A stretch of DNA of 64,000 nt from Paenibacillus phocaeensis (lineage in GTDB: Bacteria; Bacillota; Bacilli; Paenibacillales; Paenibacillaceae), in NCBI RefSeq assembly GCF_900021165.1, contig NZ_FCOQ01000018.1, positions 306,403 to 370,402 of the forward strand, written 5' to 3'. Made by a program: the position numbers and the translations under genes. The notes beneath the pieces were generated by a model. It was given only the letters and a program-made list of their open reading frames with translations. It searched no databases and was not told where the DNA came from. Positions 54,340-63,501 of the stretch are shown here, piece by piece (the stretch's first letter is position 1; the number at the start of each line of letters is the position of its first letter).

Positions 54340-55314
54340 ATGAATATTCCCGATTCAACCCGGCAAGGAAGTCCCGAAGTCGTAACCTTCGGCGAAAGTA
54401 TGGCCCTGCTGATTGCAGAAGGAGGCAAAGGGCTGGAGTATGCAAACGCTCTCTCCCCTTCGTTCGGAGGGGCGGAATCCAACGTAGCGATCGGATTGGC
54501 CCGGCTGGGGCAAACCTCCGGATGGTGCGGCCGACTGGGCGATGATCCGTTTGGACGCCGGATCTTGAAGGCCATCCGCGGCGAAGGCGTGGACGTGTCT
54601 CGCGCGAAGCTGACGGACGAAGCGCCTACGGGCATGATGGTGCGGGAGAACGTGGCGGGCAAAAGCTCGGTCTACTATTACCGCAAGCTGTCCGCGGCCA
54701 GCATGATGCGTCCGGAGCATCTGGACGAAGCCTACATCGCCGGAGCCCGGGTGCTGCATCTCACGGGCATTACGCCGGCGCTCAGCGCTTCTTGCGTGGA
54801 AACGGCCCATGCGGCGGTGGACATCGCCAAGCGGCACGGGGTGAAGGTCAGCTTCGATCCCAACTTGCGCTTGAAATTATGGAGTGTCGAGGACGCGCGC
54901 AAGGTATTGCTGCCGCTGGCGATGAAGGCGGATTATTTCCTGCCGGGACTCGATGAGTTGAAGTTGTTATACGAGACCGAATCGGTGGATGCGATCCTCG
55001 GCAAGCTGCAGGAGTTATCCGCCGTCAGCATTATCAAAGGCGGGGAGGACTGCACCTACGTGCTGGAGCAAGGCCAACTGACATCAGTCCCGTATTATAA
55101 AGTGGAGCATGTGATCGATACGGTGGGAGCGGGCGACGGATTTTGCGCCGGATTTCTGGCGGGGGTTGTGCGTGGATACAGCATGGTTGAGGCGGTGCGC
55201 CTTGGCAATCTGGTTGGCGCACAAGTGATCCAGGCCGTAGGCGATTGGGAAGGCCTGCCTAGCGCAGCGGAGATCGAACGGTTGTTGTCCGGCAAAGGGC
55301 ATGTCGAGCGGTAG
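54340..55314 (+). CDS. kdgK: 2-dehydro-3-deoxygluconokinase (PfkB family)
   Basis: 324 aa from the ATG with AAAGGTGG eight bases upstream; an in-frame ATG at 54301 has no ribosome site. PfkB motifs: GGAESNVAIGLARLG near the start and DTVGAGDGFCAGFLAG with the catalytic Asp near the end. Phosphorylates KDG to KDPG. With the unsaturated glucuronyl hydrolase 1.6 kb downstream it suggests uronide catabolism. Specificity within PfkB is by resemblance. Confidence 0.85.
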   Translation: MNIPDSTRQGSPEVVTFGESMALLIAEGGKGLEYANALSPSFGGAESNVAIGLARLGQTSGWCGRLGDDPFGRRILKAIRGEGVDVSRAKLTDEAPTGMMVRENVAGKSSVYYYRKLSAASMMRPEHLDEAYIAGARVLHLTGITPALSASCVETAHAAVDIAKRHGVKVSFDPNLRLKLWSVEDARKVLLPLAMKADYFLPGLDELKLLYETESVDAILGKLQELSAVSIIKGGEDCTYVLEQGQLTSVPYYKVEHVIDTVGAGDGFCAGFLAGVVRGYSMVEAVRLGNLVGAQVIQAVGDWEGLPSAAEIERLLSGKGHVER

Positions 55315-55382
55315 AGAGGCGGCTGCGTTTCTGCGGAGGCTTGATGTGCAGAAATGTTAACGTGATCAAACTGGTGAGATTC

Positions 55383-55432
55383 AAACCCCAAACAACCGCG
55401 GGAGCGCAGGCTCCGGCGGTTGTTTGGGGTTT
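55383..55432. terminator. Strong hairpin after kdgK
   Basis: A perfect 17-bp stem (55383-55399 with 55416-55432, AAACCCCAAACAACCGC) with a GGAGC/GCTCC-like loop stem inside. No T-run beyond the TTT of the arm; it can serve kdgK and the convergent ogt gene. Confidence 0.7.
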
Positions 55433-55510
55433 AGGGAATAGAAACACTTGCAGCAGTGCAGTGACTTGGGCGAGTGAAGCGGGCCGTCACGCGCGGCTGA
55501 TCCTGCGGAT

Positions 55511-56050
55511 TCAACGTCTGCCTTCGCTGCCTATCGCCGCCTGTTCCAGCTCAAGCAGCCGGGTTTTCATCTCCAGCCCGCCGCGGTAGCCGGTGAGCGT
55601 CCCATTCTTGCCGATCACCCGGTGGCATGGAACGGTAATGAGCAATGGATTAGCCCCGATCGCCGTACCCACGGCACGGACGGCAGCCGGCTTGCCGATG
55701 GACTGGGCGATGTCCGTATAAGACCGGGTCTGCCCGAACGGAATCGAGCCGAGTGCCTTCCATACGTCTTGTTGAAACGGAGTTCCCTGCAGGTCAAAAG
55801 CGAGGGTAAAGTTCTGGCGCTCCCCGCGAAAATACTCCGACAATTCCGCCGCATAAGGAGCCATCCGGCGGTCATCCTGCGTAAGCGAACTGCCGGGATA
55901 TCGGCGGTTCGCCCAGGCGGTCAGTTCATCCAACGGGCCGCCGGAGGAGCCGACAAACGCCAGCCCCCGCTCGGTAGCGGCGAGATACAGGCCCCAGGAA
56001 GCCTCTTGAAGCCGGGACCAATATATCGGCAGGTATTGAGGGGTTGTCAT
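55511..56050 (-). CDS. ogt: Methylated-DNA-protein-cysteine methyltransferase
   Basis: 179 aa. Active-site motif PCHRV with acceptor Cys142, helix-turn-helix RAVGTAIGANP and an N-terminal RNase-H-like domain. Repairs O6-methylguanine by suicidal methyl transfer. GGAGG lies ten bases before the ATG. Follows adaA on the same strand with a 49-bp gap, forming an adaptive-response pair. Confidence 0.94.
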   Translation of the reverse strand: MTTPQYLPIYWSRLQEASWGLYLAATERGLAFVGSSGGPLDELTAWANRRYPGSSLTQDDRRMAPYAAELSEYFRGERQNFTLAFDLQGTPFQQDVWKALGSIPFGQTRSYTDIAQSIGKPAAVRAVGTAIGANPLLITVPCHRVIGKNGTLTGYRGGLEMKTRLLELEQAAIGSEGRR

Positions 56051-56099
56051 GGTGCATATACCTCCAGAGAAAGAATCGAGCAGCCTGAAGCGAGCAAGA

Positions 56100-56678
56100 T
56101 CAGATCCGCCCGCCTGTCTGCATTTTGCGATATTCGTTCGGCGTGATGCCGGTCGTTTTCTTGAATAAGGTGATCATATAGGCGGAACTGCCGATCCCCA
56201 CGTCCCGGGCGATCTCCGCAACGGTCCGCTGCGATTCGGCCAAAGCCCGCTGCGCCTCCTCGATTCGCCGCCGCCCCAGGTATTCCGTCGGCGTCATCCG
56301 CATGACCCGTTTAAACGTTCGCTGCAGATGGTACGGGCTGCCGTGGCACCACTCCGCCAGCGTCTCCAGCGTGAGCTTGTCCCGGTAGTGCCGGTCGATA
56401 TATTCGACGATCTGATCGACCCATTCCCGATCCGGCAGCCGCTGTCCCTCCGGTTTGCAGCGTTTGCAGGGGCGGAAACGGGCGGCTTTGGCCTGCTCCG
56501 CGTTGGCGAAGACTAGAACATTCTCCCGCTTGGGCGGCCTCGATTTGCAGGAAGGCCGGCAGAAGATGCCTGTGCTGGCTACCGCATAGTAAAAATGTCC
56601 GTCCTGCGAAGGATCATTGGTGAGAATCGCTTGCCACTGTGCCTCGCTGGGGGGTTGATACTTCGCGCCGTGGGTCAT
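56100..56678 (-). CDS. adaA: Ada-type methyl-phosphotriester sensor and activator
   Basis: 192 aa. An N-terminal Ada zinc domain with Cys40, Cys44, Cys71 and Cys74 (GIFCRPSC, CKRC) takes the methyl group from damaged DNA phosphate. An AraC domain follows (about 95-190; SPYHLQRTFKRVMRMTP). Methylated AdaA activates itself and the downstream ogt, as in Bacillus adaA-adaB. GGAGG eight bases upstream favours this ATG over a GTG three codons earlier. Confidence 0.93.
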   Translation of the reverse strand: MTHGAKYQPPSEAQWQAILTNDPSQDGHFYYAVASTGIFCRPSCKSRPPKRENVLVFANAEQAKAARFRPCKRCKPEGQRLPDREWVDQIVEYIDRHYRDKLTLETLAEWCHGSPYHLQRTFKRVMRMTPTEYLGRRRIEEAQRALAESQRTVAEIARDVGIGSSAYMITLFKKTTGITPNEYRKMQTGGRI

Positions 56679-56780
56679 GGGTTTCACCTCCAGCCTTAGT
56701 ATACCTTGGTCGGGGGAACGGCGCCACGGGGAGCGAAAGGAAAAGCAAGATAACGAAATGTGGAGGAACCGCCCCGAAAG

Positions 56781-56844
56781 TCAAAATTTTGCACAGCAAA
56801 GCCCAAAATCTCCCCTTTTAGAACGGGTTCACTCTACTTATGAT
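56781..56844 (+). promoter_or_regulatory. Tandem operator and promoter of the GH88 gene
   Basis: TCAAAATTTTGCAC at 56781 and CCAAAATCTCCCCT at 56803, exactly 22 bp apart, then TATGAT (56839-56844) 36 bp after the second. No good -35 box. The same layout occurs before the permease gene at 61586 and the binding-protein gene at 63502. Confidence 0.65.
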
Positions 56845-56884
56845 GGGCATAAGCAACGATCGGTTCGAAAGGGGCAGACAAACG

Positions 56885-58006
56885 ATGTGGAGATATGCGA
56901 TTGAGGACGCCGTTGAGAAAATTCGGGTGAATCTGGATCGATACGGGACGCGATTCCCCCACGTAAGCAAGAAGGGGACTTACCTTCTAAACGACAACGA
57001 CGATTGGACGAACGGATTTTGGAGCGGCCTGCTATGGCTGTGTTACGAATATACGGGGGATGAGGTGTTCCGCCGGGGAGCCGTACGTACGGTAGAAGAC
57101 TTTCACCGCCGTCTCGCGGAGAACAAGGTGCTGGATCACCATGATATCGGCTTTCTATACTCTTTATCATCCAAAGCGCAATGGATGGTCGAAAAAGACG
57201 AGCGTGCCCGCCAATTGACGCTTGAGGCGGCGGATATGCTGTTGAAGCGCTGGCGCCCGGCCGGAGGGTATATTCAGGCTTGGGGACCGGAAGGAGACGC
57301 CAAGGAAGGCGGCCGGATCATCATCGATTGCCTGATGAATTTGCCCCTCCTGTTCTGGGCGGGAGAGCAAACCGGCCGCTCCGTTTATGCGGAAGTGGCA
57401 AGGATGCAGGCGGATAAATCGAGACGTTACCTGGTGAGGGGGGACGACAGTTCCTATCACACCTTCTTCTTCGATCCGCAAACCGGCGAACCCATCGGCG
57501 GGGCGACGCATCAAGGGTATACGAACGGTTCAACGTGGACGCGCGGGCAGGCCTGGGGGGTATACGGTTTCGCGCTGGCGTATCGTTATACGAAAAATCC
57601 GGTCTATTTGGACACTTCGAAGAGGATGGCTCGGTATTTTTTGGAGCACTTGCCGGAGGACCACGTCGCTTATTGGGATTTTGACGTTCCTTTGGAGTCG
57701 GGGACGTTCCGCGACAGTTCCGCATCCGCCATCGTGGCCGCAGGCTTGCAGGAATTAATCGGTTTGCTGGGGGAACATGATCCGGATCGGGAAGATTTCC
57801 AGCAAGGGCTGATCCGTTCGATCACCTCGCTGGTGCGGAACTACGCCACGATCGGCGAGCAGGCGGAAGGTCTGTTGAAGCATGGCTCCTATCATGTCAG
57901 GGGAGGGCAGTCTCCGGACGATTTCATGATCTGGGGCGATTATTTCTACCTGGAAGCCCTGATCCGGCTGGAAAGCGGCAAAGTAGGATACTGGTATGAG
58001 CGCTGA
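56885..58006 (+). CDS. ugl: Unsaturated glucuronyl hydrolase (GH88)
   Basis: 373 aa from the ATG with AAAGGGG ten bases upstream; an in-frame start at 56840 would overlap the -10 box. Very like Bacillus sp. GL1 UGL. Catalytic Asp148 in GGRIIIDCLMN and Asp87 in LDHHDIGFLYS match its Asp149 and Asp88. It removes the unsaturated uronic acid left at the non-reducing end by polysaccharide lyases acting on gellan, xanthan or glycosaminoglycans. Cytosolic, fed by the ABC importer downstream. Confidence 0.94.
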   Translation: MWRYAIEDAVEKIRVNLDRYGTRFPHVSKKGTYLLNDNDDWTNGFWSGLLWLCYEYTGDEVFRRGAVRTVEDFHRRLAENKVLDHHDIGFLYSLSSKAQWMVEKDERARQLTLEAADMLLKRWRPAGGYIQAWGPEGDAKEGGRIIIDCLMNLPLLFWAGEQTGRSVYAEVARMQADKSRRYLVRGDDSSYHTFFFDPQTGEPIGGATHQGYTNGSTWTRGQAWGVYGFALAYRYTKNPVYLDTSKRMARYFLEHLPEDHVAYWDFDVPLESGTFRDSSASAIVAAGLQELIGLLGEHDPDREDFQQGLIRSITSLVRNYATIGEQAEGLLKHGSYHVRGGQSPDDFMIWGDYFYLEALIRLESGKVGYWYER

Positions 58007-58107
58007 CGATTGCGGCAGCCGGGAAGCCCTGGCAATCATTGTATTTAGGTAAACTTGCCGGAGGGCTGATAGAATAAGGAGAAGAGCATGAGAAGGGAAC
58101 GAATCAC

Positions 58108-59844
58108 ATGTTTAAACTGACTTACTATCGCCGCATTCAGTTGTCGTTCCTCTTGTTGATCTTTATTCCGCTCATTGCCGTCTCGGTCATTTCCTTTGTT
58201 CTGATCCGGAGCTCCATGGTCGAGAAGCTGCAGCTCAGCAACGAGAATCTGCTGAACGTCATGATCGACGAACTGAACAAGACGATCGACGATGTGACGT
58301 TCGCCTCGCATTTTATCGTGAATGATGAGAATTTTCGCGCGAACCTGAACGCATTTGCCGATACGGAACGGCTGAACGATTACGAGGATTATGTGCATTT
58401 TTCGCAGATTCAGGAGGTATTCTCGCTGATTAATTCCAAGCCGCTGAATAACAGCATCCGCATGTATCTCGTTAACCGGCGGCATTTCGTGATTTCCTCC
58501 GGCACCGAGGAGCTCACTTCGATCAATGCCAATGTGGACAAGCTGATGGATCGCGTCGATCTTCAAAAACCGGAGAAATTGCAATGGCTCGGCATGGCGG
58601 ACAGCGGTTCCGGAAAAAACAGCAGATATTACATCGCCAGAGTGATTTACGACAACCACGAGAGCCGGGAGGTCTCCGTGCTGCTCGTTTCCATCTCCGA
58701 ATCGTACTTCACCAAGCTGCTTGGACAGGTCGAATTCGGCAAGGTGGCCCTGTTTGACGCCGAGGGCGGGGTGATCGCGGGCAACCCGGAGTTAACCCCG
58801 TCTCATCATACGGATACCAAAGGCAACCTGCTTACGGTCAGAACCATCTCCAAATCGAGCTGGAAGCTCGTTTATGAAACCTCCGAAACGGAATGGGCCG
58901 GCCAAATTTCACGCGCTTTTTACGCCGGGATTGGCGGTGTGCTGCTACTGTTTATCGTATTTTCCGCCACCTCGGTCCTGATTGCCAAGAGATTGCACAG
59001 CCCGATTCTCAAGCTTCAACGCGTCGTACGGCAATTTGGCATGGGGAATCTGGACGCCCGGCTGGACGTGAAAGGCAAGGACGATATCGCCGAGTTGGGA
59101 CAAACGCTGAATACGATGCTGGGCCAGCTTCAGAAGTTGATTTACGACATTGAGCAGGAGCAAGAACAAAAAAGGGTCATGGAGCTGGAGGCTTTGTTCA
59201 TGCAAATTCGCCCCCACTTTTTGATCAACACGCTCAACTCGATCAAATGCAGTCTGATCTTGAACCGGGATACGCTGCATAGCGGAATCATCGATTCGCT
59301 GATGAGCCTGCTTCGGGCTTACTTGAAAGTCAACGAACCGGCAACCCTCCGGGAGGAATGCAAGCTGCTGGCCCATTATACGGACATTATGAAAATCCGG
59401 AATGAAATCCCTCTGCAGTTGATCGTCGAGCTGGACCCGGCGACGGAGCGGCTGATCGTTCCCAAATTGATTTTGCAGCCGCTGGTGGAGAACGCCGTCG
59501 TTCATGGACTGGTTGACCAGCAGGAACCTCGAATCACGGTTTGCTCGGAAGCGGTTCCTACGGGCGTCATCATCCAGATTTCGGACAATGGTTGCGGAGC
59601 GGACGAAGCCGTGTTGGCCCGGTTGAACCGAGTGCTGCAGAATGCAAATGGGGAACAAGACGAGTCTTATCGCAGAGTGGGCTTGATCAATGTGATGCAA
59701 CGGCTGAGATTAACCTTCGGGCCGGAGGCGCGTTTGTCGCTGCAAAACCGCCCGCAAGGCGGGGTGTCCGCAACACTGTATTTGCCGCAGGCCAATCATC
59801 ATGTTCTTCCGACGAGAGGAGAGGAATTAGGATGTACCGAGTGA
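58108..59844 (+). CDS. YesM-type sensor histidine kinase
   Basis: 578 aa. Membrane helix at about 12-34, extracellular sensor to about 270, second helix near 274-295, HAMP, His_kinase motif QIRPHFLINTLNSIK with His370, ATPase domain with DNGCGAD. Overlaps the response-regulator gene by 13 bases. AGAAGGGAA precedes the ATG. Likely senses unsaturated oligosaccharides outside the cell or the loaded binding protein. Confidence 0.93.
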   Translation: MFKLTYYRRIQLSFLLLIFIPLIAVSVISFVLIRSSMVEKLQLSNENLLNVMIDELNKTIDDVTFASHFIVNDENFRANLNAFADTERLNDYEDYVHFSQIQEVFSLINSKPLNNSIRMYLVNRRHFVISSGTEELTSINANVDKLMDRVDLQKPEKLQWLGMADSGSGKNSRYYIARVIYDNHESREVSVLLVSISESYFTKLLGQVEFGKVALFDAEGGVIAGNPELTPSHHTDTKGNLLTVRTISKSSWKLVYETSETEWAGQISRAFYAGIGGVLLLFIVFSATSVLIAKRLHSPILKLQRVVRQFGMGNLDARLDVKGKDDIAELGQTLNTMLGQLQKLIYDIEQEQEQKRVMELEALFMQIRPHFLINTLNSIKCSLILNRDTLHSGIIDSLMSLLRAYLKVNEPATLREECKLLAHYTDIMKIRNEIPLQLIVELDPATERLIVPKLILQPLVENAVVHGLVDQQEPRITVCSEAVPTGVIIQISDNGCGADEAVLARLNRVLQNANGEQDESYRRVGLINVMQRLRLTFGPEARLSLQNRPQGGVSATLYLPQANHHVLPTRGEELGCTE

Positions 59845-61418
59845 TGCTTATCGACGATGACGTACCGATGCTCAAAGTGCTCCGGCAGATGATCGATTGG
59901 GAAGCGCTGAATCTGCAAATCGTCGGCAGTACCTACTCCAGTGCCAAGGCGCTGCTTCTGTTTGACGAAGTGCAGCCGGATATCGTGATCACGGACATCG
60001 GCCTGCCGCAAACCAACGGCATTGAACTGGCCGAACGGTTTACCCGGGAGAAGCCGGACACCCGCATCATTTTTCTGACCTGTCACGAGGATTTCCATTA
60101 TGCCCAGCAGGCGGTGAAGCTGAAAGCCGACGATTATTTGCTGAAGGATCAATTGACAGGGGAGCAATTGGAGCAAAGCTTGGGTAAATCGGTGCGCTTG
60201 TTGAAATCAAAGGAAGGGCTGATCTACCGCGATTCGGCAAGCTTCAACAACCAGTTGTTCCGCCAGGATTTGCTGCAAAGGGTGATCGCGGGTGCGGCGT
60301 CTGAAGCCACGCTGGATTATGCGGCTCAAATCGGAATATCCTGGAGGTACCCGTGGTTTAAATTCGGAATGGTGAGCCTTCACTTTTCCAGCTTTGACAA
60401 ACGTTACAAGCAAAATGAATATCAGCTGATTTTATACGCCATCTACAATATCGCCTTGGAATTGTCCGAATCGAGCGAAGGGATCACGCCGTTCCTGGAG
60501 CAGGAGAATCTCGTGATTCTCTATAATTACCGGGCGAATCTGGCGCATAACGCCGCGTCGGATTTCCAACATTTTTTACGGCGGCTGCGCGATCGGTGCG
60601 CCCGTTTCCTGAAGATAGAGGTCAGCATCGTTGCTTTTACAGGAAAAATGGAGCTGGCGACCCTCGGTCCGATTTATCAGGAAATCCTTCATGACAAACA
60701 TGAGTTTTACGCGGGGATCGATTATACGCTTTCGGATTCAACTCAGATCACCTCGCGAATGTTCCAGACCGCCCCTGCGGGTTTTCTGGACGGCTATGTC
60801 TCCAAGCTGGAGCAGGCGGTGATCCGGCAGGATCTGGACGGGATCCGCAGCACTTTGCGCGGTATCGGTGAAAGCGCGCGCGGGATGTCGATCGATCCGG
60901 ACGACTTTGCCCGGGAGATGTCCTTTATGCTTCGCGGCATCGAGATGATGTTCTCCAACTTGAAATTCGGCGAAGACTTGTTCGTTTACCTCGTGTTGTC
61001 CCGGACGTTGGACGATTCGATGGAGTTGGTGGAGAGGAAGCTTGTGCAAATTGCCGAAAACCGGCATAAAGGACCGGCGAGCCGTCCGCAAGAGCCCAAA
61101 TTGCAAGTGGTTCAGCAATATATCGAACAGCATCTGGCCGACAATATTACCTCGATCGATATGGCGCGTTATCTCTACTTGAATCCCAGCTATTTTTCGC
61201 GTTATTTTAAGCGCATGACCGGCGTGACTTTTACGGACTATGTGCATCAGTACAAAATGAAATTGGCGACCAAAATGCTGAAAATGTCCAATCAGAATCT
61301 GGAGTCGTTAGCGATCGGATTGGGATATTCGGATCGAACGTATTTTTCGAAAGTGTTTAAGAAGTATGTGGGAACGACGCCAAGCGAATACAAAACCAAA
61401 CATACGGCGCGCAAGTAA
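59832..61418 (+). CDS. YesN-type response regulator with AraC domain
   Basis: 528 aa from the ATG inside the kinase 3' end; GAGAGGAG lies upstream. Receiver with D8-D10, acceptor D55 (VITDIGLPQ) and Lys in YLLKDQ; AraC domain at about 430-525 (SIDMARYLYLNPSYFSRYFKRMTG, then LGYSDRTYFSKVFKKYVG). Proposed to bind the 22-bp tandem sites upstream of ugl, the permease pair and the binding protein, as all three promoters flank this gene pair. Confidence 0.93.
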   Translation: MYRVMLIDDDVPMLKVLRQMIDWEALNLQIVGSTYSSAKALLLFDEVQPDIVITDIGLPQTNGIELAERFTREKPDTRIIFLTCHEDFHYAQQAVKLKADDYLLKDQLTGEQLEQSLGKSVRLLKSKEGLIYRDSASFNNQLFRQDLLQRVIAGAASEATLDYAAQIGISWRYPWFKFGMVSLHFSSFDKRYKQNEYQLILYAIYNIALELSESSEGITPFLEQENLVILYNYRANLAHNAASDFQHFLRRLRDRCARFLKIEVSIVAFTGKMELATLGPIYQEILHDKHEFYAGIDYTLSDSTQITSRMFQTAPAGFLDGYVSKLEQAVIRQDLDGIRSTLRGIGESARGMSIDPDDFAREMSFMLRGIEMMFSNLKFGEDLFVYLVLSRTLDDSMELVERKLVQIAENRHKGPASRPQEPKLQVVQQYIEQHLADNITSIDMARYLYLNPSYFSRYFKRMTGVTFTDYVHQYKMKLATKMLKMSNQNLESLAIGLGYSDRTYFSKVFKKYVGTTPSEYKTKHTARK

Positions 61419-61443
61419 TTTGTCGCCGCTGCCGCCACCACCA

Positions 61444-61468
61444 CCGCCCCTTCGGGCGGTTTTCTTTT
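61444..61468 (+). terminator. Terminator after the response-regulator gene
   Basis: CCGCCC and GGGCGG form a short strong stem around a 4-base loop, followed by TTTTCTTTT. Confidence 0.8.
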
Positions 61469-61488
61469 GCGCTCGCCGGACACAAAGG

Positions 61489-61551
61489 TCAAAATCGTGC
61501 ACAAGGCTGGTCAGAATCCGTCCTTCAAGCCGCCGCCCGATGCAGTACGAT
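61489..61551 (+). promoter_or_regulatory. Tandem operator and promoter of the permease pair
   Basis: TCAAAATCGTGCAC at 61489 and TCAGAATCCGTCCT at 61511, 22 bp apart. TACGAT (61546-61551) lies 35 bp after the second half-site. The -35 region is not consensus, as expected for class II activation. Confidence 0.65.
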
Positions 61552-61585
61552 AAGGACAACTTATTTTTAGTTGAGGTGATGCAAC

Positions 61586-62515
61586 GTGGAGGCTGCTAAA
61601 CAACCGGTGTCCCAAAGGCTGGGGACGCCGCGGAAATTCTGGACTCCCCAGCGGAGAGAGGCGTTGATCGGATGGCTGTTCCTGGTGCCGGAGATCGTCG
61701 GGATGATTTTTCTGAACGTGTTTGCGCTTGGATTTTCCCTGTATTTGAGTTTATCCAAATGGGATTTACTGTCGGGGGTTAAGGGCATTGAGTTTACCGG
61801 ATTCGATAATTATCTCAAGATGTTCCAGGATCCAACCATTCTACAGGCGTTAAAGAACAATCTCATCTATATGGTTCTGACGGTGCCGATCCCGATCGCC
61901 ATCGCTTTGGTGCTCGCCGCACTGATTCAGAACAGCGTATTTTTCAAAGACTATTTCAAAGTCGCGTTCTTCATCCCGTATATTTCTTCGATCATCGCGA
62001 TTGCCGCGGTGTGGAGCGCTTTGCTCCATCCTTCGCTTGGCCCCGTCAATCAGCTCTTGATGGAACTGGGGATTCATCACCCGCCCAAATGGCTGGTCGA
62101 CCCGAAAACGTCGCTGCTGTCAATCGCCATTATCAGTTCCTGGGCAAGTCTTGGCTATACGATCATTATTTATATGGCGGGACTGACGAATATTTCGAAC
62201 GAGATCTACGAAGCTGCGGAAATCGACGGGGCCGGCGCGCTCAAAAAGTTTTTTGCCATTACCGTACCGATGCTGCGTCCGACGACGTTCTTCCTGCTGA
62301 TCACGATGCTGATCGGTTCGTTCAAAGTATTCGATATCATCGCCTTCTTGACCGAGGGCGGCCCGAACAATTCATCTACCGTGCTCGTATTCCGCATCTA
62401 CGAAGAAGGCTTTAAATACTACAATATGGGCTACGCTTCGGCGATTTCCTGGCTGCTGTTCGCCATTATCGGCTTGCTGACGGCAGTCACCTGGAAAATG
62501 CGTAACGAAGAATAG
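61586..62515 (+). CDS. Sugar ABC transporter permease (MalF type)
   Basis: 309 aa from GTG with GAGGTG six bases upstream; the ATG inside that region is out of frame. Six predicted helices; EAA loop YEAAEIDGAGALKKFFAITVPM near 211-232. Transports the substrate of the uronide locus together with the next gene. No ATPase gene is present. Confidence 0.9.
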   Translation: MEAAKQPVSQRLGTPRKFWTPQRREALIGWLFLVPEIVGMIFLNVFALGFSLYLSLSKWDLLSGVKGIEFTGFDNYLKMFQDPTILQALKNNLIYMVLTVPIPIAIALVLAALIQNSVFFKDYFKVAFFIPYISSIIAIAAVWSALLHPSLGPVNQLLMELGIHHPPKWLVDPKTSLLSIAIISSWASLGYTIIIYMAGLTNISNEIYEAAEIDGAGALKKFFAITVPMLRPTTFFLLITMLIGSFKVFDIIAFLTEGGPNNSSTVLVFRIYEEGFKYYNMGYASAISWLLFAIIGLLTAVTWKMRNEE

Positions 62516-62528
62516 GAGGAAGATGCCA

Positions 62529-63365
62529 ATGCAATCGATTCGGAAAAATGGATCTAAAATCGTGATCACAGCCCTCATGGGCGCCTTGTCCGTCATGTTT
62601 CTGGTACCGCTGATCTGGATGATATCCGCAGCGTTCAAGTACGAGAAAGATGTCATGCGTTTTCCGATCCAATGGATTCCCGAAAAGATCAATGTAGCGT
62701 ATAATTTCAAGGAAGTTTGGATGGGACGGGTTCCTTTCTATGATTTCTATTTTAACTCTTTTCAAATCGCGATCTTGACGACCTGCATCACGCTTGTGAT
62801 CTCTTCCATGTCGGCGTATGCTTTGACGAAAATCCATTTCAAAGGCCGGAGTCTGGTGTTCGCGGCGCTGTTATCGTTCATGATCATTCCCGATCAGGCG
62901 ACGTTAATTCCGCGCTTTCTGCTGATCCGTTGGTTTGGCCTTTACAATACCCATGCCGCGATTATTCTGATGAGCATGTTCTCGATTTATTTCACTTTCC
63001 TGTTGCGGCAATTCATGCACGGCGTCAGCGACGAGTACATCGAAGCGGCGCGAATCGACGGGGCGGGCCATCTGCGGATCTTCGCCTCCATCATGGTCCC
63101 GCTTTGCAAGCCGGTGCTCGCCACGGTAGCCATCATCAAATTTATCTGGACCTGGAACGATTACCAGAATCCGCTCATTTTCTTGCTGGACAAGGATTTG
63201 TATACGATACCGCTGGGGATGACGTTGTTCCGCGACGACTATACGAACAATTATGCGATCATGATGATGGCAGCGTTGTCCGCGATCGTTCCGCTGGTTA
63301 TCGTGTTTATCGCCTTGCAGAAGCAGGTCATCAACGGGATCGCCTTGGGCGGTGTAAAAGGCTGA
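62529..63365 (+). CDS. Sugar ABC transporter permease (MalG type)
   Basis: 278 aa. ATG at 62529 is nine bases after AGGAGG; an in-frame ATG at 62523 is only three bases from it, so 62529 is preferred. About six helices; EAA loop IEAARIDGAGHLRIFASIMVPLCKP; ends NGIALGGVKG. Partner of the preceding permease. Confidence 0.9.
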   Translation: MQSIRKNGSKIVITALMGALSVMFLVPLIWMISAAFKYEKDVMRFPIQWIPEKINVAYNFKEVWMGRVPFYDFYFNSFQIAILTTCITLVISSMSAYALTKIHFKGRSLVFAALLSFMIIPDQATLIPRFLLIRWFGLYNTHAAIILMSMFSIYFTFLLRQFMHGVSDEYIEAARIDGAGHLRIFASIMVPLCKPVLATVAIIKFIWTWNDYQNPLIFLLDKDLYTIPLGMTLFRDDYTNNYAIMMMAALSAIVPLVIVFIALQKQVINGIALGGVKG

Positions 63366-63388
63366 TCGATCCCGCATGCCCCGAAAAG

Positions 63389-63451
63389 TCAAAAATGTAA
63401 TCCCATCACCTCAAAATTGTGCACTTGGCTTCTTCCACAGCTAACTATAAT
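63389..63451 (+). promoter_or_regulatory. Tandem operator and promoter of the binding-protein gene
   Basis: TCAAAAATGTAATC at 63389 and TCAAAATTGTGCAC at 63411, 22 bp apart, then a perfect TATAAT (63446-63451) 35 bp after the second. This is the third member of the operator set. Confidence 0.65.
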
Positions 63452-63501
63452 TAGGGGTGAAAAAACGCAACACTCAATCATTCCATACGGGGGGAAGCAA
63501 T

